From NCBI GenBank assembly GCA_023678885.1, contig CM042965.1, positions 32,717,777 to 32,781,776 of the forward strand: a stretch of DNA of 64,000 nt. The letters run 5' to 3'. Positions within the stretch are counted from its first letter, which is position 1. Each line of letters opens with the position of its first letter. Below are positions 35,418-47,843 of the stretch, piece after piece. A program made the translations under genes and the position numbers. The notes under the pieces were generated by a model that was not told where the DNA came from, did not search any database, and was given only the letters and a program-made list of their open reading frames with translations. Origin of the DNA: Pogostemon cablin (lineage: Eukaryota > Streptophyta > Magnoliopsida > Lamiales > Lamiaceae).

Positions 35418-36620
35418 AGTGCGCCAGGTTTTTTTCTTTGTCTGTTCCTCTCATCTCGCTTCTATTTTTCACTTTACAAGTGGATTGTTCAAGTGGTGGT
35501 TTAGTGTTGGTTTTTGAGAGTGTGTTTGAGTGGCATGTACTTGATTGATATTGAGGGTGATGGATTGATGTGTTTGATTTGGATGATTGATCAGGATTGT
35601 TGAGACTAGTATGGATGATTTTCCTTGCTATGCATGTGCACTTATTGTTAATGCATGTTGATTTTGTCAATGATGAGTGTGTACCATGTATTACTTCTAG
35701 TTTATGTTAGAATTGATGTTGATTGCATAATTTGAAGAGTGCTTAGGAAATCTATTACCCATGTGAGAATTTGAGCTCAATAATCATGCTACATCTATGC
35801 ATGGTAGTTTATTCTTGTAAGCATCATTCATATATTCGTATTCTAGAACTTGGCTTAGAGTCTTGTTTGAAGTTCATGATTAATAGATATTAGGAGATGA
35901 TCTTAGGCCATTATTGATAATTGAGCCACTTAGCCAAAATTTTACATTACCTTTATATTGAATATATCATTGGAAGCCCCGTCGAGCCTTTAAAAGCTTT
36001 TTCTTTGGCAAGCTTGTGATAAAAGCCTTTATTACCTTGACTTTAGCCCTGAAATACCTTATTTACTAGTAGAGAGTTGAGGTGAATAATTGCTAATTAA
36101 GGTAATAAAAGAAAGGAAGGAAGGAGAATTGAGCTAGTGAGGAGTAAATAAAAAAGTATGATTAAATCTTGTTTAGGAGTAGTGCCTGAAACTGGTACCC
36201 CGACTGCTTAGAAGGGTAGTGCCAAAAATTGGTACCCTTGTACTTTGAAAAGAAGATAATGTTGATGCCAAGTAAAGAAGGAAAAGTTGAAGCACAAATA
36301 TCATGAGAAGAAGATGGAGAGGAAGAAGTTGTTTGATGAAAAGCAAAACTCTAAGGTAATTCTTTACTAGTGAATTAGTCACTTTATCTAAATTGTCTCA
36401 CCTTTACCGAAAAGCCAACATTACAACCCATAAGACAAGTCCTTTGTGATCCTAGTATTGAACTAATTATGAAGTGATCTTTGAGACCCTTGCCAAGCTT
36501 ATGGGGGCGCAAAAATATGAATTGAATTTGAGTGTATATACTAACCATTGAAATGTACATCTTTTACACTTGAGAGCGAGAGTAAACACTTATCTTATGA
36601 GCTAGATGACTTCGCACTCG
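35418..36620 (+). other. 3' noncoding tail of the Athila-like element
   Basis: It is collinear with 11,940-12,900: ACCCATGTGAGAATTTGAGC, a CCCGTCGAGCC stretch, the GTGCCTGAAACTGGTACCCC motif near 36,183, and ATGTACATCTTTTACACTTG near 36,552. The similarity stops at about 36,600, where a gag fragment in the opposite sense begins. Confidence 0.7.
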
Positions 36621-37514
36621 TAGAAGCATAAGCAAATCCAAACTCTTTTGTCTCTCTTCTAGTTGCTTCTTCATCTCTTCTTGTTGTTCTTCAACTCTTC
36701 TTGTTGCTTCTTCAACATTTTAATCTCATCATCCATGGATGCTCTCTGATTGTTGAAGTTGGAATTTCCTTGGTCATTCCTTCCCCATTGCTGATTACTA
36801 AGTCTGAAATTCTGTCTATTTCTGTAATCCCCTTGAAAGTTCTGACCCATAGCATAATTCGATTCTTCCATCTGATCTTCATCTTGATCCATACTATCAT
36901 CCTCTCATCTGTTTTCTAGTGTGATGTGATCCATCTTCTTATGCAGCTCATTGAGTTGACTTTTTAGTTCTGACATCTCACTGATGTTAACCTGTACTTC
37001 TACTTTTGCCACTTTATCAAAAGCGGCTCCTCATTCGCTTCTCTATATAGGTCAATCATATGTGTTAGCTGCCATCTCCTCAAAGATCTCTTCTGCTTCA
37101 TCTGTTGACTTTTTGAAGGCCGATCCACCAGCTGTCGCTTCCATCAATACTCTTGAATCACCTTTTAGGCCTTGATAGAAGAAGCCTAAGTAAGTGTCTT
37201 TTGTAAACCCATGCTGTGGACCACATCGCAACAGCTCCTTGAACCTTTCCCATGCCTCATAGAAACTCTCCAAGACTCCTTGTTTAAACTGTGTAATCTT
37301 TCTCTTCACCAAGAAGCTCTTGGATGGAGGGAAGTACTTGTTCAAGAACTTATCTGCCAACTGCTCCCATGTAGTACAACATCCTGTAGGAAGGTTATTG
37401 TACCACTTTTTGGCTTTCCCCATTAGTGAGAATGGAAAAAGCCGTATCCTGATAGCATCCTTTGAAATATTTCAATGCTTCTGCGTCCTTGCATACTCAT
37501 CAAATAACTACAGA

Positions 37515-37589
37515 TGCATTGTAGTATAGTGGTGAATATTCTCGCCTGTCACACGGGTGACCTGGGTTCGATCCCTGGCAAAAGTGCTA
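37515..37589 (+). tRNA. Full-length tRNA-Asp(GTC)-like sequence including CCA, retrotransposed (not a gene)
   Basis: Its 75 bases align end to end without gaps to plant tRNA-Asp(GTC): D-arm TAGTATAGTGG, anticodon loop CCTGTCACAC, T-arm GGGTTCGATCC. It is followed by CTA where the mature tRNA has CCA. About 14 positions differ, many of them C-to-T or G-to-A. One acceptor-stem pair is mismatched. In the element's sense it stands as antisense tRNA exactly where the 18-nt primer site of an LTR element would be, 6 nt from the LTR end. CCA is added after transcription in eukaryotes, so its presence points to copying from a mature tRNA. I do not expect it to be expressed. Confidence 0.85.
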
Positions 37590-37595
37590 AAAATT

Positions 37596-38946
37596 TGGTG
37601 GGTGTCGAAACCAACAAATTATAAAATCTACTAGATTCTACTTGTGATAGTGATGAGTAGGGTCGTTTCCACAGAGATTGGTAAAACAAGTTTATTCAAC
37701 GAAATTAAATAAAACAAGGATGGGGGGTTTTGAATTTTGAACTTAAAAATAAAACTTGTAGAAGATAAGAAATTAAGTGAAGTGATGAAATAAAAGATCT
37801 ATCCTAGACAACCTTCGAAATGGTTCAACATATATGATTACATATGCAATGATGATTCTGTCACTTTACACCAAACCGGTTATAGTCGTTGGTATCACCT
37901 AACGACATAATCTTTTCATACTTAGTCGATAATTAGGGTACCACCTCTAATTAGTTCTCTAGCCAAATAAATAACCCTAGATACCATCGTAGGATTTAAT
38001 TTACCGACCGCATTCAATCTAGAAAGACCCAATTCTAGCCAACAAACGCACGTGTAGGTTCATTTAGACTAGGTTGCATATCCCTTATAGTAATAATCGA
38101 AAGTGAGGTGTGAATGATTATACTAATTACCACAGATATTAGAAATAATTAACAATTACAGATTTAACGTTCTAATTGGCACATATCAATTTCACGAATC
38201 GAATAAATGATCAAGTTAAACAATCTGTCAAACAATATAATTAAGCACTAGGGATTATACAAATGATGAAGTGAAAGAGTATGAAGATTAGTTAGATCTC
38301 ACATAATTGTGTTGAACCATGCCTCCAATTATCTAGCTAGGTGAAGGATTTAGCAATCCATAAGGAAACGTAGATAAAAGCAGAAAGTAATCTCCATTGG
38401 AGTCTTACAGAGTCTTCAATGTAATAAGAAAAATAAAACCAAGATTAGGAATGAAGATGGTTTTTGGTAGTTTTGTCTTCTAAGAAAACTAATCCTAAAT
38501 AACCACCTAAAAACTATCTAAAAACTATCCACGATAATTGAAAATACTAAATACATATTGAAAATAAATTCAGGGGGTAAAATATTCCTAAATTATAGGA
38601 GAAAATGATATTTGAATGTGAGACTTGAGATTTGGGCGCTCAAGTTGATAATTCCCGTCCAGGTCCTTAGGCATGCCCACGCCTTATCAGCAAAAACGCT
38701 ACTGTATATTTTTCTCAAATTCTAAATTTCTACCAGCAACTATAAGGCGTGATCACACCTTACAGAAATTCTGCTTCTCCTTTTGTAGCTCTAGTTCATC
38801 ATCTTCCAAAAGTAGTTCAATTAGACCTTTGCATCAATTAATCATTTTCATGCCTACAAAATATAAATCTTGATCAAAATGAGCATTTAAAGATTAATTC
38901 ATGGGAAAAATATGACAATAGAATATGACGTTTTAACAACTTATCA
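37596..38946 (-). repeat. LTR of the LTR-tRNA unit
   Basis: On the minus strand it runs from TGATAAGTTGTTAAAACG to GACACCCACCA, 1,351 bp, TG...CA as usual. The word cluster (38,655-38,765) uses CACGCCTTA and TAAGGCGTG. The CCATAAGGAAACG and TAATAATCG stretches further along belong to the R-U5 side. Confidence 0.75.
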
Positions 38947-39431
38947 AATTCTCCAAAGGACTTCCCTTAAACTGCTGTGCCTGTACCATTCGGATTAGCC
39001 TAAACGGTAACTCAAAATTCACCGCATTGATTGTGGATCCATTCAATCCAGCGTTCATGATATGCTTCAGCTTATACTGGTTCCGCATGGGGGTCGGGGC
39101 CCTTTGATCATCTTCAGCCATCTCTACTTTTCAATCTCTTCAGTTAAATCAACTTCCTCTTCTTCAGACGAATAGGAAGTATCCGACTCCAAACTAGGTA
39201 TAGGTGTAGCTGTCTGCTTTCTCTTCCTTCTGTTCAGTCTGATAACTGCTTCAAGTTCTAGGTTGAGTGGTTTAATGGGGAGTCCACTTAATCTAGTGAT
39301 CATACACCTGTTCTCACACAGCTGATTAGAATAGTTTGGATGTAAATAAAATAAAAATAAAAGCAATTAAAATTTAACGTCCTAAATTAAAATAAATCAC
39401 AAAAGAATCAAATAGTAAAGCCTAGGGAATT

Positions 39432-39450
39432 ATCCCCGGCAACGACGCCA
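39432..39450 (-). other. Primer-binding site, tRNA-Asp
   Basis: On the minus strand it reads TGGCGTCGTTGCCGGGGAT, complementary to tRNA-Asp with one transition, 6 nt from the LTR start at 39,457. Confidence 0.85.
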
Positions 39451-39456
39451 TTTGCT

Positions 39457-41150
39457 TGTTCACCTTTTTACATGTGTCCCCAAGTATAGGGAATCAATTG
39501 TAGCTCAGCGTTTGATCAAGTCTTTTATCGAACCCAAAGGATAATTCTAGACTAATTATTTAATCTAATTATGACCATTCTAATTTAAGACAAATCTGGG
39601 TATTTTAAGAGAATTAATTAATCTAAAGATGTATAAAATAATTACTAAAAATAATAAAATAACAAATAAAATAAATATGGAAGTGTTCAAGAGAGAAGAT
39701 AAATAGCTCTAGGCAATCCAAATTAAATTGGTCAACCTAAATTACTAGACAATTGGTTAGAATTCCTGCAGATTTTATGGAAACAATCACTTAATTACGT
39801 TAAATCCCTTTGGTGAAGTAAACTTAACACATAAACCTGGTTCAAACCCTCAGATGCAGAAGAATAATTCCTACTCTATTTCTAGGTACTTCATGCAAAA
39901 TTCCATATAGGCTAGAGCACTATACTTCCCTTTATAGGTACTTAAGAATTAATCATCAATTCTCACCTAATAATCTAAGAAACCAAATCCTCTTGAATAG
40001 TAATTAATAGATATATTTAGTGTCCAATATTAATTATTCTAATGACTAAATGTTATATGGTTAGATCCCCTTTACCCATAACAGGTTGACAAATATAATT
40101 ACTTCTATGACATAAGCAATGATCATCAACACGCATAAGACAATGACATATTCATGAATAAGGACAGATCATATAAGACAAAAATATAAGTCTTAATTCA
40201 AAGTAATAATAAAGGAATAAGAATACTGCAAAAATCCATAACCTAGTTTAGGTCATCAATTCAATCCAATTCAACCTTCAAAACCTAAAACTATCCAGAA
40301 AAGCACTAGCCCCTGGTGTTACAAGCAACAACCATGTCTATGGAATGAAACTTACCCATGATTCTATAAATCAACATTAAGAAATTAAAGAAGGAAGAAA
40401 AACGTTTGTCTGGAATAATTCTCCGTCTTCTCTTTCCGTCTTGATGATCCTCTCCCATTCTCCTTCTCAAGTAGCAAATACCGTGATTGAGTCTGATAGG
40501 TGAAAGGCAGGTGAAGGGTAGAGATGGATGGCGGAAGGTGATGGGTTAAGATTGTATAGTCCAAAGGGCGTGGTGGAGAGTTATTTTTCTTCTGAAACTC
40601 CCCAAGGACTTCTTTTATAGTTGACGGCTGCTAAAATTCAGACTCCACCTCAAAATAGGGCTTTTTCAAGTCAAAAACCACAAACAGGCCGAAAAATGTG
40701 ATTTGGGATTGCTGGGCAGTGGCACGTGTCGTGCCAGCCATGACACAAGTTGTGCCGGCTATGGCATGGTCGTGCCGCCCACTCGTACCACACGTCCGCA
40801 CGGGTCGTGCCACCATCGGCACTCTGCGCGTCCTCATGGTTTTGCTCATAACTTCTTCATCCGATCTCCGATTGAGATGATTTTTATGCTCATACGATTC
40901 TCTCTTCATTGACTTTCCAACAATATAAATAACTCATGAAAATTCTCATATTTGACAGTGGCACGAGTCGTGCTCTTCCGGCACAGTTTACGCGACTTCA
41001 CCGTTTTGATCATAACTCTCTCATCTGAGCTCCGATTGAGGTGTTTCTTGAGTCAAAATGACATTCTCTTCTGTAGCTTTCCAACCATATATCACATGAA
41101 TTCAATATTAATACTAATCTTTATTTTATCCTGTACAGTCGGTGGTAGAT
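39457..41150 (-). repeat. 5' LTR of the gag relic's element (outer end worn)
   Basis: The inner end on the plus strand is TGTTCACCTTTTTACATG. Word array at 40,725-40,985: GGCACGTGTCGTGCC, TGGCACGACC-like and GGCACGAGTCGTGC palindromes. Two modules with the GGTTGGAAAGC and GAGTTATGATCAAA cores match those of the LTR at 8,546. Beyond about 41,150 the resemblance is lost. Confidence 0.65.
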
Positions 41151-41235
41151 GTATATAAATGTTTATTCGATAATGTATTTTTAATAATTGTATGGTTTTA
41201 TCATATTCATCTTTTATTAAAAAAGCTTTAAAAAG

Positions 41236-42173
41236 AGGAAGCGGCTATTTGCACCCCGAATATGTTAAATGTACTCCGAAATACATAAAATAAAAATATT
41301 CTAATTTGTTAAGATATAAATACACCTATATAAATTATTAATTAATATTTGTTATTTGGATACAGCCATTCGTACCCCATTTTTTCTTACCATACCCCAT
41401 AACATCTATTACTAAATTATCTTAATTTAAGAAGATTAAATTAATCTTGCAATTAATTGATGAGGTGGAGAATATGCTTGTTGCTGGGTGGCTTTCTTCA
41501 GAGTTATAGGCCTATTATGTTGAAGGTGGAAGAAGAAGCAGCTAATAATTTAGTAATTCATTTTTAATTATAAATCATTGAAAATTCCATGATAAAGAAC
41601 TTTGGTGTGGTGTGGGCATTCGGAAATGAGATACTGCGTTCGAAAAACATATTTTGTTAATTACTTTTCTGTTTCCCAATAAATATGATGTACAGAAATT
41701 GGATTCTTTCATAAAAGTTATTTCTCAGAATAACTAATTAAGTTGCAGAAAAATTCTAGAACCCTAATTCTCAATTTTAAACGTGATAATAGACACTTTT
41801 AAAATTTAAACATTGTCAAACATCTATTTATTTTACAATTTTTTGGAAATCATCTTAAATTCGATCTAATCACATTGAAATAATTAACGAATAATGAATA
41901 TCTTCAATTTGATTAAATCGATGAACTCATGAGTTTTTTTCTTCATTTTAAATTAATTTGTTTAATTAATGGGGGTGCATTGAGTAAACTATGGGTATAA
42001 ATAGTTATTCTCTTAATTAAAAGGATAAAATAGATTTGCATTTAATTAAAGGATAAAATAGTCTAAAATGGGGTATATTTTGTAATTTATATATGATCTT
42101 TTAATTTTGATAGGGGTATACTTAGTAATCGGGGTACGTTTAGTAGAATTGGGGGTGCGAATAGCCGCACCCT
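41236..42173. mobile_element. MITE-like element with GCGGCTATTTGCACCCC ends
   Basis: GCGGCTATTTGCACCCC at 41,241 faces GGGGGTGCGAATAGCCGC at 42,151-42,168, an inverted repeat of 17-18 bp with one difference. A second, looser pair (AGCCATTCGTACCCC at 41,365 and GGGGGTGCATTGAGTAA near 41,970) suggests a related element nested inside. No protein is encoded. Confidence 0.55.
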
Positions 42174-42208
42174 TAAAAAAATTCGTATACAATTTTCTCA
42201 TTAATTTA

Positions 42209-42465
42209 TAATCCCTCCGTCCCGCGTTAACATTTGCGTTTGTTTATTGCACGTAGATTAAGAAATATAATAGTTTAATGTGTTACGAGGTGAGAGAAAT
42301 ACTAATATTTAATGTAAAGTGAATAGTTGTATTAGTGTTGTGTGTGGACCTTCATTGAATAATTAATTATTTTGTGTGGACCAAACTTAACAAAAAAGAC
42401 GTAAACCTTAACTTGGGACAACTGAAAATGAAAAATATAAACTTTAACACGGGACGAAGAAAATA
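42209..42465. mobile_element. Stowaway-like MITE
   Basis: It starts TAATCCCTCCGTCCCGCG and ends ACACGGGACGAAGAAAATA. Its inside (TTGCACGTAGATTAAG, GTGTGTGGACC) matches the copies at 42,674 and 48,134. Confidence 0.65.
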
Positions 42466-43003
42466 TACTCCCTCCGTCCCGAGTATTTTTACCCTTTTGT
42501 ACGGGCATATTAAGAAGTATTATTTTTTTAATATATAATGTAAGAAAAAGTAGGGATAAATTGGTAATTTTGAGAGGAAAAGTAAATAAAGTTATTGGGA
42601 ATGATGAATAAAGTGTAAAAAGGTAATAAAAATGTTGGGATGGATGAATAAAGTGTAAAAATTATGTAAGATATACTCCCTCCGTCCCTCTAATATCTAT
42701 CCGTTTGCTTTATTCACGTGGATTGAGGAGTATAATATTTTAATGTGTAATGAGGTGAGAGAAATAATATTTTAAAATGTAGTGGGTAGTTGTATTAGTG
42801 TTGAGTGTGGGCTCCTTTTGTGTCACATCAACCCAAAAAAGGAAATTGATACTTTGTATTGGGAATGACCAAAATGGTAAAATGGATACGTATCAATGAA
42901 ACGGAGGGAGTATAGTGTATTTTTACCATTTATGGAATGGATAAAAATACTTGGGACACCCTAATATAGAAAGTGGGTAAAAATACATGAGATATAAGGA
43001 GTA
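42466..43003. mobile_element. Stowaway-like MITE of the 6,348 family, with another MITE nested inside
   Basis: It starts TACTCCCTCCGTCCCGAG and ends CATGAGATATAAGGAGTA. Relative to 6,348-6,642 it is inverted. A second MITE interrupts it at 42,674-42,912. Confidence 0.8.
42674..42912. mobile_element. Nested Stowaway-like MITE
   Basis: It starts TACTCCCTCCGTCCCTC and ends AAACGGAGGGAGTA. The host MITE continues on both sides. Confidence 0.85.
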
Positions 43004-43017
43004 TTTTTATTTATAAA

Positions 43018-43276
43018 TACTCTTTCCGTCCCATTTTAATCTTTACATATTTCCAATTTGGGCGTCTCATTTCAATCTTTACATTTTCTTTTTTTATAAA
43101 TGGGACCCGCACAAATTAACTTTTTCTCTCTCCATAACCACACGTTTCACACTAATACACATACTCACTTTTTATTAAAATATTATTTTTCTCACCTCAC
43201 TATACATTAAAATACTATATTCCTTAATCTACGTTTAAAAAGCAAACGTAAAGTTTGAAACAGAATGGAAGGAGTA
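43018..43276. mobile_element. Stowaway-like MITE
   Basis: It starts TACTCTTTCCGTCCC and ends AACAGAATGGAAGGAGTA. Confidence 0.75.
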
Positions 43277-43281
43277 TATAT

Positions 43282-43558
43282 TACTCCATCTGTCCCAAAT
43301 TCAACTTCACGTTTACTGTAGATACGGAGTTTAAGAAAAGTCACTTTATGATTTACTTTTGAGGATAATATGATATTTTTGGGTAATAAATAAATGATAA
43401 AGTATGTTATATGTGTTAAAATGGTGACGACAAATTTGAAATTAAAGTATGTTAGAGGGATATTAGTTTGTTGCTTTTTCCTTTTATGGAAGTGTGAAGT
43501 TGAATTTGGGACGGACCAAAACGGAAAGTGTGAAGTTGAAGTTTGGACGGAGGGAGTA
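43282..43558. mobile_element. Stowaway-like MITE
   Basis: It starts TACTCCATCTGTCCC and ends GTTTGGACGGAGGGAGTA. The reading frames within it are by-products of the inverted repeats. Confidence 0.75.
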
Positions 43559-43734
43559 ATTTTTAATAGTAGTAGATACACTGTGCACGAGATGCACAGA
43601 ATAATTTGGCATTTGATTTATTGCAAATTGATTAGTAATTATAATTATAAAACAACTTGTACAAGACTCAGCTGTAATGGCAAATTTAATTTATGGCAAA
43701 TTGATTAGTAATTATTATAATTATAAAATAAGTT

Positions 43735-43915
43735 GTACTTCCTTCGCTTCACGTATTTATTCGTACTTTTTATTTTTGGGATGTTCCACGTATTTATTTT
43801 TATTCTATTAATAGTAAAAATATATTATTCATTTTACTTACTTTTTATACTTTATTCGTCAATTTTAATAATTTTATTTATTTTTTTACGTTTTATTCAT
43901 TATTTACATAGAGGG
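43735..43915. mobile_element. Left part of a decayed Stowaway-like MITE
   Basis: ACTTCCTTCGCTTCACG and TTATACTTTATTCGTCAA follow the 6,348 family. The right terminus is missing. Confidence 0.45.
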
Positions 43916-44168
43916 AATAATATTTTCAAAGTCAACATCGTCATTAATTAATACAATAGACCCAACGTCATTGGAAACCAAGCATGATAAATAAATGAAA
44001 ATTTATTGTCACCCACCTGGGCTACGTCACACCAAACAAAACTATATCTATATTAAAATAAGTATCAATATTAGCAGCATATATCATCCAGAAGCAATCA
44101 CTATCATTATTATAATATTAATTAATTAATAACAATAATAAAAATTTAAGATTCAATTTTATTCCACT

Positions 44169-44174
<6 letters not shown>

Positions 44175-44222
<48 letters not shown>
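44175..44222. repeat. (TA)n microsatellite
   Basis: It is an uninterrupted run of about 24 TA dinucleotides. Confidence 0.95.
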
Positions 44223-44224
<2 letters not shown>

Positions 44225-44325
44225 CCCACCGAGACTTGCACATTTTGACTTGTGCGTGATTTATGAAAAATAACTTTTGATATAATGACTTTAAAAAAAT
44301 AGGGGGTGAATAATTTAAGGCAATT

Positions 44326-44640
44326 TATAGTGTGCACCTATGTGCATCTAAACATAGGGTATACCCATATACAAATATAAATAAAAACATATACAATTAA
44401 GAGTAAAAATGTATACAATTTTATTATTAATTTTTTAATGAAAAATTATGTATAATATTCAATAAAATATTATACACATATGGATGCTAATTTTTTTAAT
44501 GAAAAACTAATGTGAAAAAAGTATATAATTATTACAAAATATGTATACAAAATAGAATAATATGTATATAAAATAGAAGAAAAAAGTATATATATATGGG
44601 TGCACCCTTGCACCCAGGTGTACACCCGGGTGCACCCAAT
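44326..44640. repeat. Element with GTGCACC ends
   Basis: GTGCACCTATGTGCA at the left and a cluster of CCGGGTGCACCC palindromes at 44,597-44,640 bracket an AT-rich middle. Its kind is uncertain. Confidence 0.35.
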
Positions 44641-44867
44641 ATACACACATAATTTAATTGAATAAAGTGTATGATATATTTGATTTCGATTAATTATATT
44701 TAAAAAGAATGTGATATTTTTATAATTAATATTGTAGTATTGTACGGGTGTTGATATAGTGTGTTGACCGTATTGTTTCCATTTTAGGGATGTGCAAGTC
44801 CTTTTCAAACAGACAAGGAAGGAAAATGTGCAAGTAACCTTGGGATCGAAGAGTGTCTTATATTACT

Positions 44868-45221
44868 AATTACGAATACGTTGCTATAAATAATTTTTTA
44901 AAAGTATGTGGTGTCGCGATGTGGTTAATTGTCGTATATTTTTTATTTTTGTTTTAATATCACATATATAATCTTTCTACTTTAATTTATATTATTATTA
45001 TTATTATTCATGTATATCTTTAAATCATGTATATTTATAAATTAAATATCACCTTTAGTTATATTTTTTTGATTTTTTAGGAATAGATAATCAATAAACT
45101 ATATTATTATAATAATAATAATTATTATTATTATTATCATTATTATTATTATTCATGTATATCTTCAAATTAAATACCACCTTAAATCATATTTTTTGAT
45201 TGGTTAAGAATACTATTTTTA

Positions 45222-45269
<48 letters not shown>

Positions 45270-45410
45270 ATCATCTTTAAGTCATGTATATCTATAAATT
45301 AAAGATCACCTTTAATCAAATGTTTTTTGATATTATTATTATTATTATTATTATATATATTACCATCGAATTTTAATTACATATTATTTTTTTGACTATA
45401 AGAAAGGAAA
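44868..45410. repeat. AT-rich dispersed repeat, copy A, with (ATT)n runs
   Basis: From CTAATTACGAATACG onward it matches, inverted, 47,175-47,600 and, in the same sense, 51,229-51,845. The core is TTAAAAGTATGTGGTGTCGC. It contains long ATT microsatellites at 45,111-45,160 and 45,220-45,266. I cannot assign a class. Confidence 0.6.
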
Positions 45411-46312
45411 GCATGCAAGTAATTTTGGGACGGAGGGAGTATTTTGACGAATAAGAAAGGAAAGTATGAAAGTAATCTTGGGACGGAGGCAGCATATATT
45501 ACCAACTAATTTTAATTATGTATTGATTTTCGTCGGTTAATATAAGTAAATTACCAACAAAAATTATATTTTATTTTAACAATATAATATCAATACATTT
45601 ATAATATTCTTACAAACGAAATAAGATATATATTAGCATTATTTATTAAAGTACTACCAATGAAATCATCGAATAAATTGCCACATAATAATAATCAGTA
45701 ATATACTACCAACATGCATAATTGATATTTATCGACCATTTGTACTTTTGTTGGTAGAACGTTACTCCATTACCATCCCTTTATCAGCTTAAAATTACCA
45801 ACAGGGTTTAATAAATCAATTTAACAAATAAAATACAATGATAAAAATACATTTCTTTAAAATTAAAATGGTGTTCTATTTTATAAAAATACTCTTTGAA
45901 TTCTATCATTCTCTATTTTCTGAAAATACTCTTAAATTTTTAAATAGTCCTTTTAAAGATACACCCATGTTGATGTGACGAAATTTAAAAAAATCCCCAA
46001 ACTTTAGAGAACATAGAGAAAACATTAAATAGAATCACTTATTCCATTTCAATATGAATAGTATAAATATTTAATTAAAAAAAATACTTCAATAAACAAA
46101 GGATATACGTACCATTTTATACTAAATGATTATAACTTAAAAAAAATATAGAATTTGGGGTCACGAGAACACACCAATTTTAGCTCTATTAAAATTAAAA
46201 ATTGAATAGAGGCATGTAGGATTTGAGGCATATTGATGTTTGCTCCTCTTAAAGGTAAAACACGATTGTTAATTATCTATCCTATTCCTGAATTAAGAGA
46301 GAGCATCTGGAG

Positions 46313-47121
46313 ATGGGAGACACAGCGGTGTCATCTCTGATTCATGAGCTGGTGGATGTTCTGACGTGGTATGCTGACCTGGCAGCCGGAGCAGAAGTGG
46401 AGTTGGGGCACCTGAAAGATGAGCTGAAGATCCTGCAGGCGTACCTGCTGGAGACGGCGATGGAGGCTAACAAGAAGGAGATTGTGAAGGAAATGGAGAG
46501 GCAGGTGAGGGAGCTGGTGTATGAGGTGGAGGACCAGATCGCCGACTGGCTCGCCCACGCCCTCGCTGCCGAGGGTACCCATTTCCTCGCCCGATGCTTC
46601 GCCCCTAGCTTCATGTCCCTCGCGATAAAACTCAAGACCCTTAGAGAACAAAGGGTGAAGCCCAAGAAAGAATACGTCATCAGCAGTACAAAAGACCGGA
46701 ACTCACCACCACCCTCTCACATCTCACCGGATCACACCCAGGTTTATTTCTCTCTTTCTTTTTTTAGTAAACTTAATTGCTTCCAATTTTCTTCCCTTTT
46801 ACTCCTTTTGTCCCCGGTATTTTCACAAATTTGTACGGGCACAGAGATTAAATTTGTTAAAAGTAAGGTGTGCATTGACCGGTTCGGTTAGCCGAAACGA
46901 CCGAATTTTCAAAACCGAAAATAGAACCGAAATATTTTAGAAAACCAAAATCGAACCGAAATATTACAAAACCAATATAAACCAAACCAAATTATTTCGG
47001 TCGGTTATTTCGGTTAACCGAAAATTAAAATTTATTTTTTAATATTTTTTATAATTATTTTATCATATTTTCTAATATATATACACTATAATAATATTTA
47101 ATATATAGTACAAGTTTATAT

Positions 47122-47179
<58 letters not shown>

Positions 47180-47278
47180 GAGTACACATCCCCTCGTAAT
47201 AAACGGATGAATTATTATAACCAATCAAAAATTATAATTAAAGGTGATATTTAATTTATAGATATACATAATTTAAGG

Positions 47279-47311
<33 letters not shown>

Positions 47312-47798
47312 GAAGAAGAATAAAATAATAATAATAATAATAATGATTAGTTGAATATATTTTGTTGATTATTTATTCCTAACTACTAAAAATGATTAAA
47401 GGTGGTATTTAATTTATAAATATACATGATTTAAAGATATACATGAATAATAATAATAATAAAATTAAATAAATAAAAGTTAAAATATTATATACGTGAT
47501 ATTAAAATAAAAAATAAAAAATATACGACAATTAACCACGTCGCGACACTCATAATTTTAAAAAGTTATTTATAGCAGCGTATTCGTAATTAGTATATAT
47601 AAGATATATAATATCACTTGTGAGATTAGAATTATATGTATATTTAATTTTATTTTTTTATAATAAAAGTTTATACGGTCAAAAGAAAACATGTAAGAAT
47701 AAATGGAATTATTTTAAGTTTTAAGTAAATTTTGATATTGAAAATTAAATAATAGGAAACTATATTTAAGATTTAAAAAAAATAATTATTGGTAATTG

Positions 47799-47843
<45 letters not shown>

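Larger units (their letters stand above)
37515..38946 (-). mobile_element. LTR plus antisense tRNA-Asp inserted as one unit in gag
   Basis: The unit consists of an LTR (37,596-38,946), a 6-nt spacer (37,590-37,595) and the tRNA copy. No gag, pol, polypurine tract or second LTR goes with it. The host gag continues across it without loss of codons. There is no 5 bp TSD: the host bases at the junctions overlap by at most about four (TGAT at the LTR end, ATGCAT at the tRNA end). It looks like an integrated plus-strand strong-stop DNA that copied the entire primer. Confidence 0.72.
36640..39303 (-). pseudogene. gag: Athila-type gag relic split by an LTR-tRNA insertion
   Basis: On the minus strand the start codon is at 39,303 (MITRLSGLPIKPLNLELEA, related to the gag start at 63,941). 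The part up to 38,947 has a frameshift near 39,121 and reads on through RNQYKLKHIMNAG to FKGSPLENL. The insertion 37,515-38,946 follows. Gag resumes at 37,514 with HL, a stop, then LFDEYARTQKH and KAKKWYNNLPTGCCTTWEQL, the usual capsid region, ending near 37,052. A further piece at 36,671-36,892 is rich in Asn and Gln. Alignment with the gag at 28.3-30.8 kb shows that no residue is missing across the insertion. Stops in the resumed part make it a pseudogene. Confidence 0.82.

Noticed and set aside
37515..37589. Functional tRNA-Asp gene
   Set aside because: It has a mismatched acceptor stem and many transitions, includes the CCA position, and lies at a retrotransposon primer site.
46331..46680. 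Minus-strand frames opposite NLR exon 1
   Set aside because: They are shadows of the coding exon; its plus-strand translation has clear coiled-coil and EDVID-like features.
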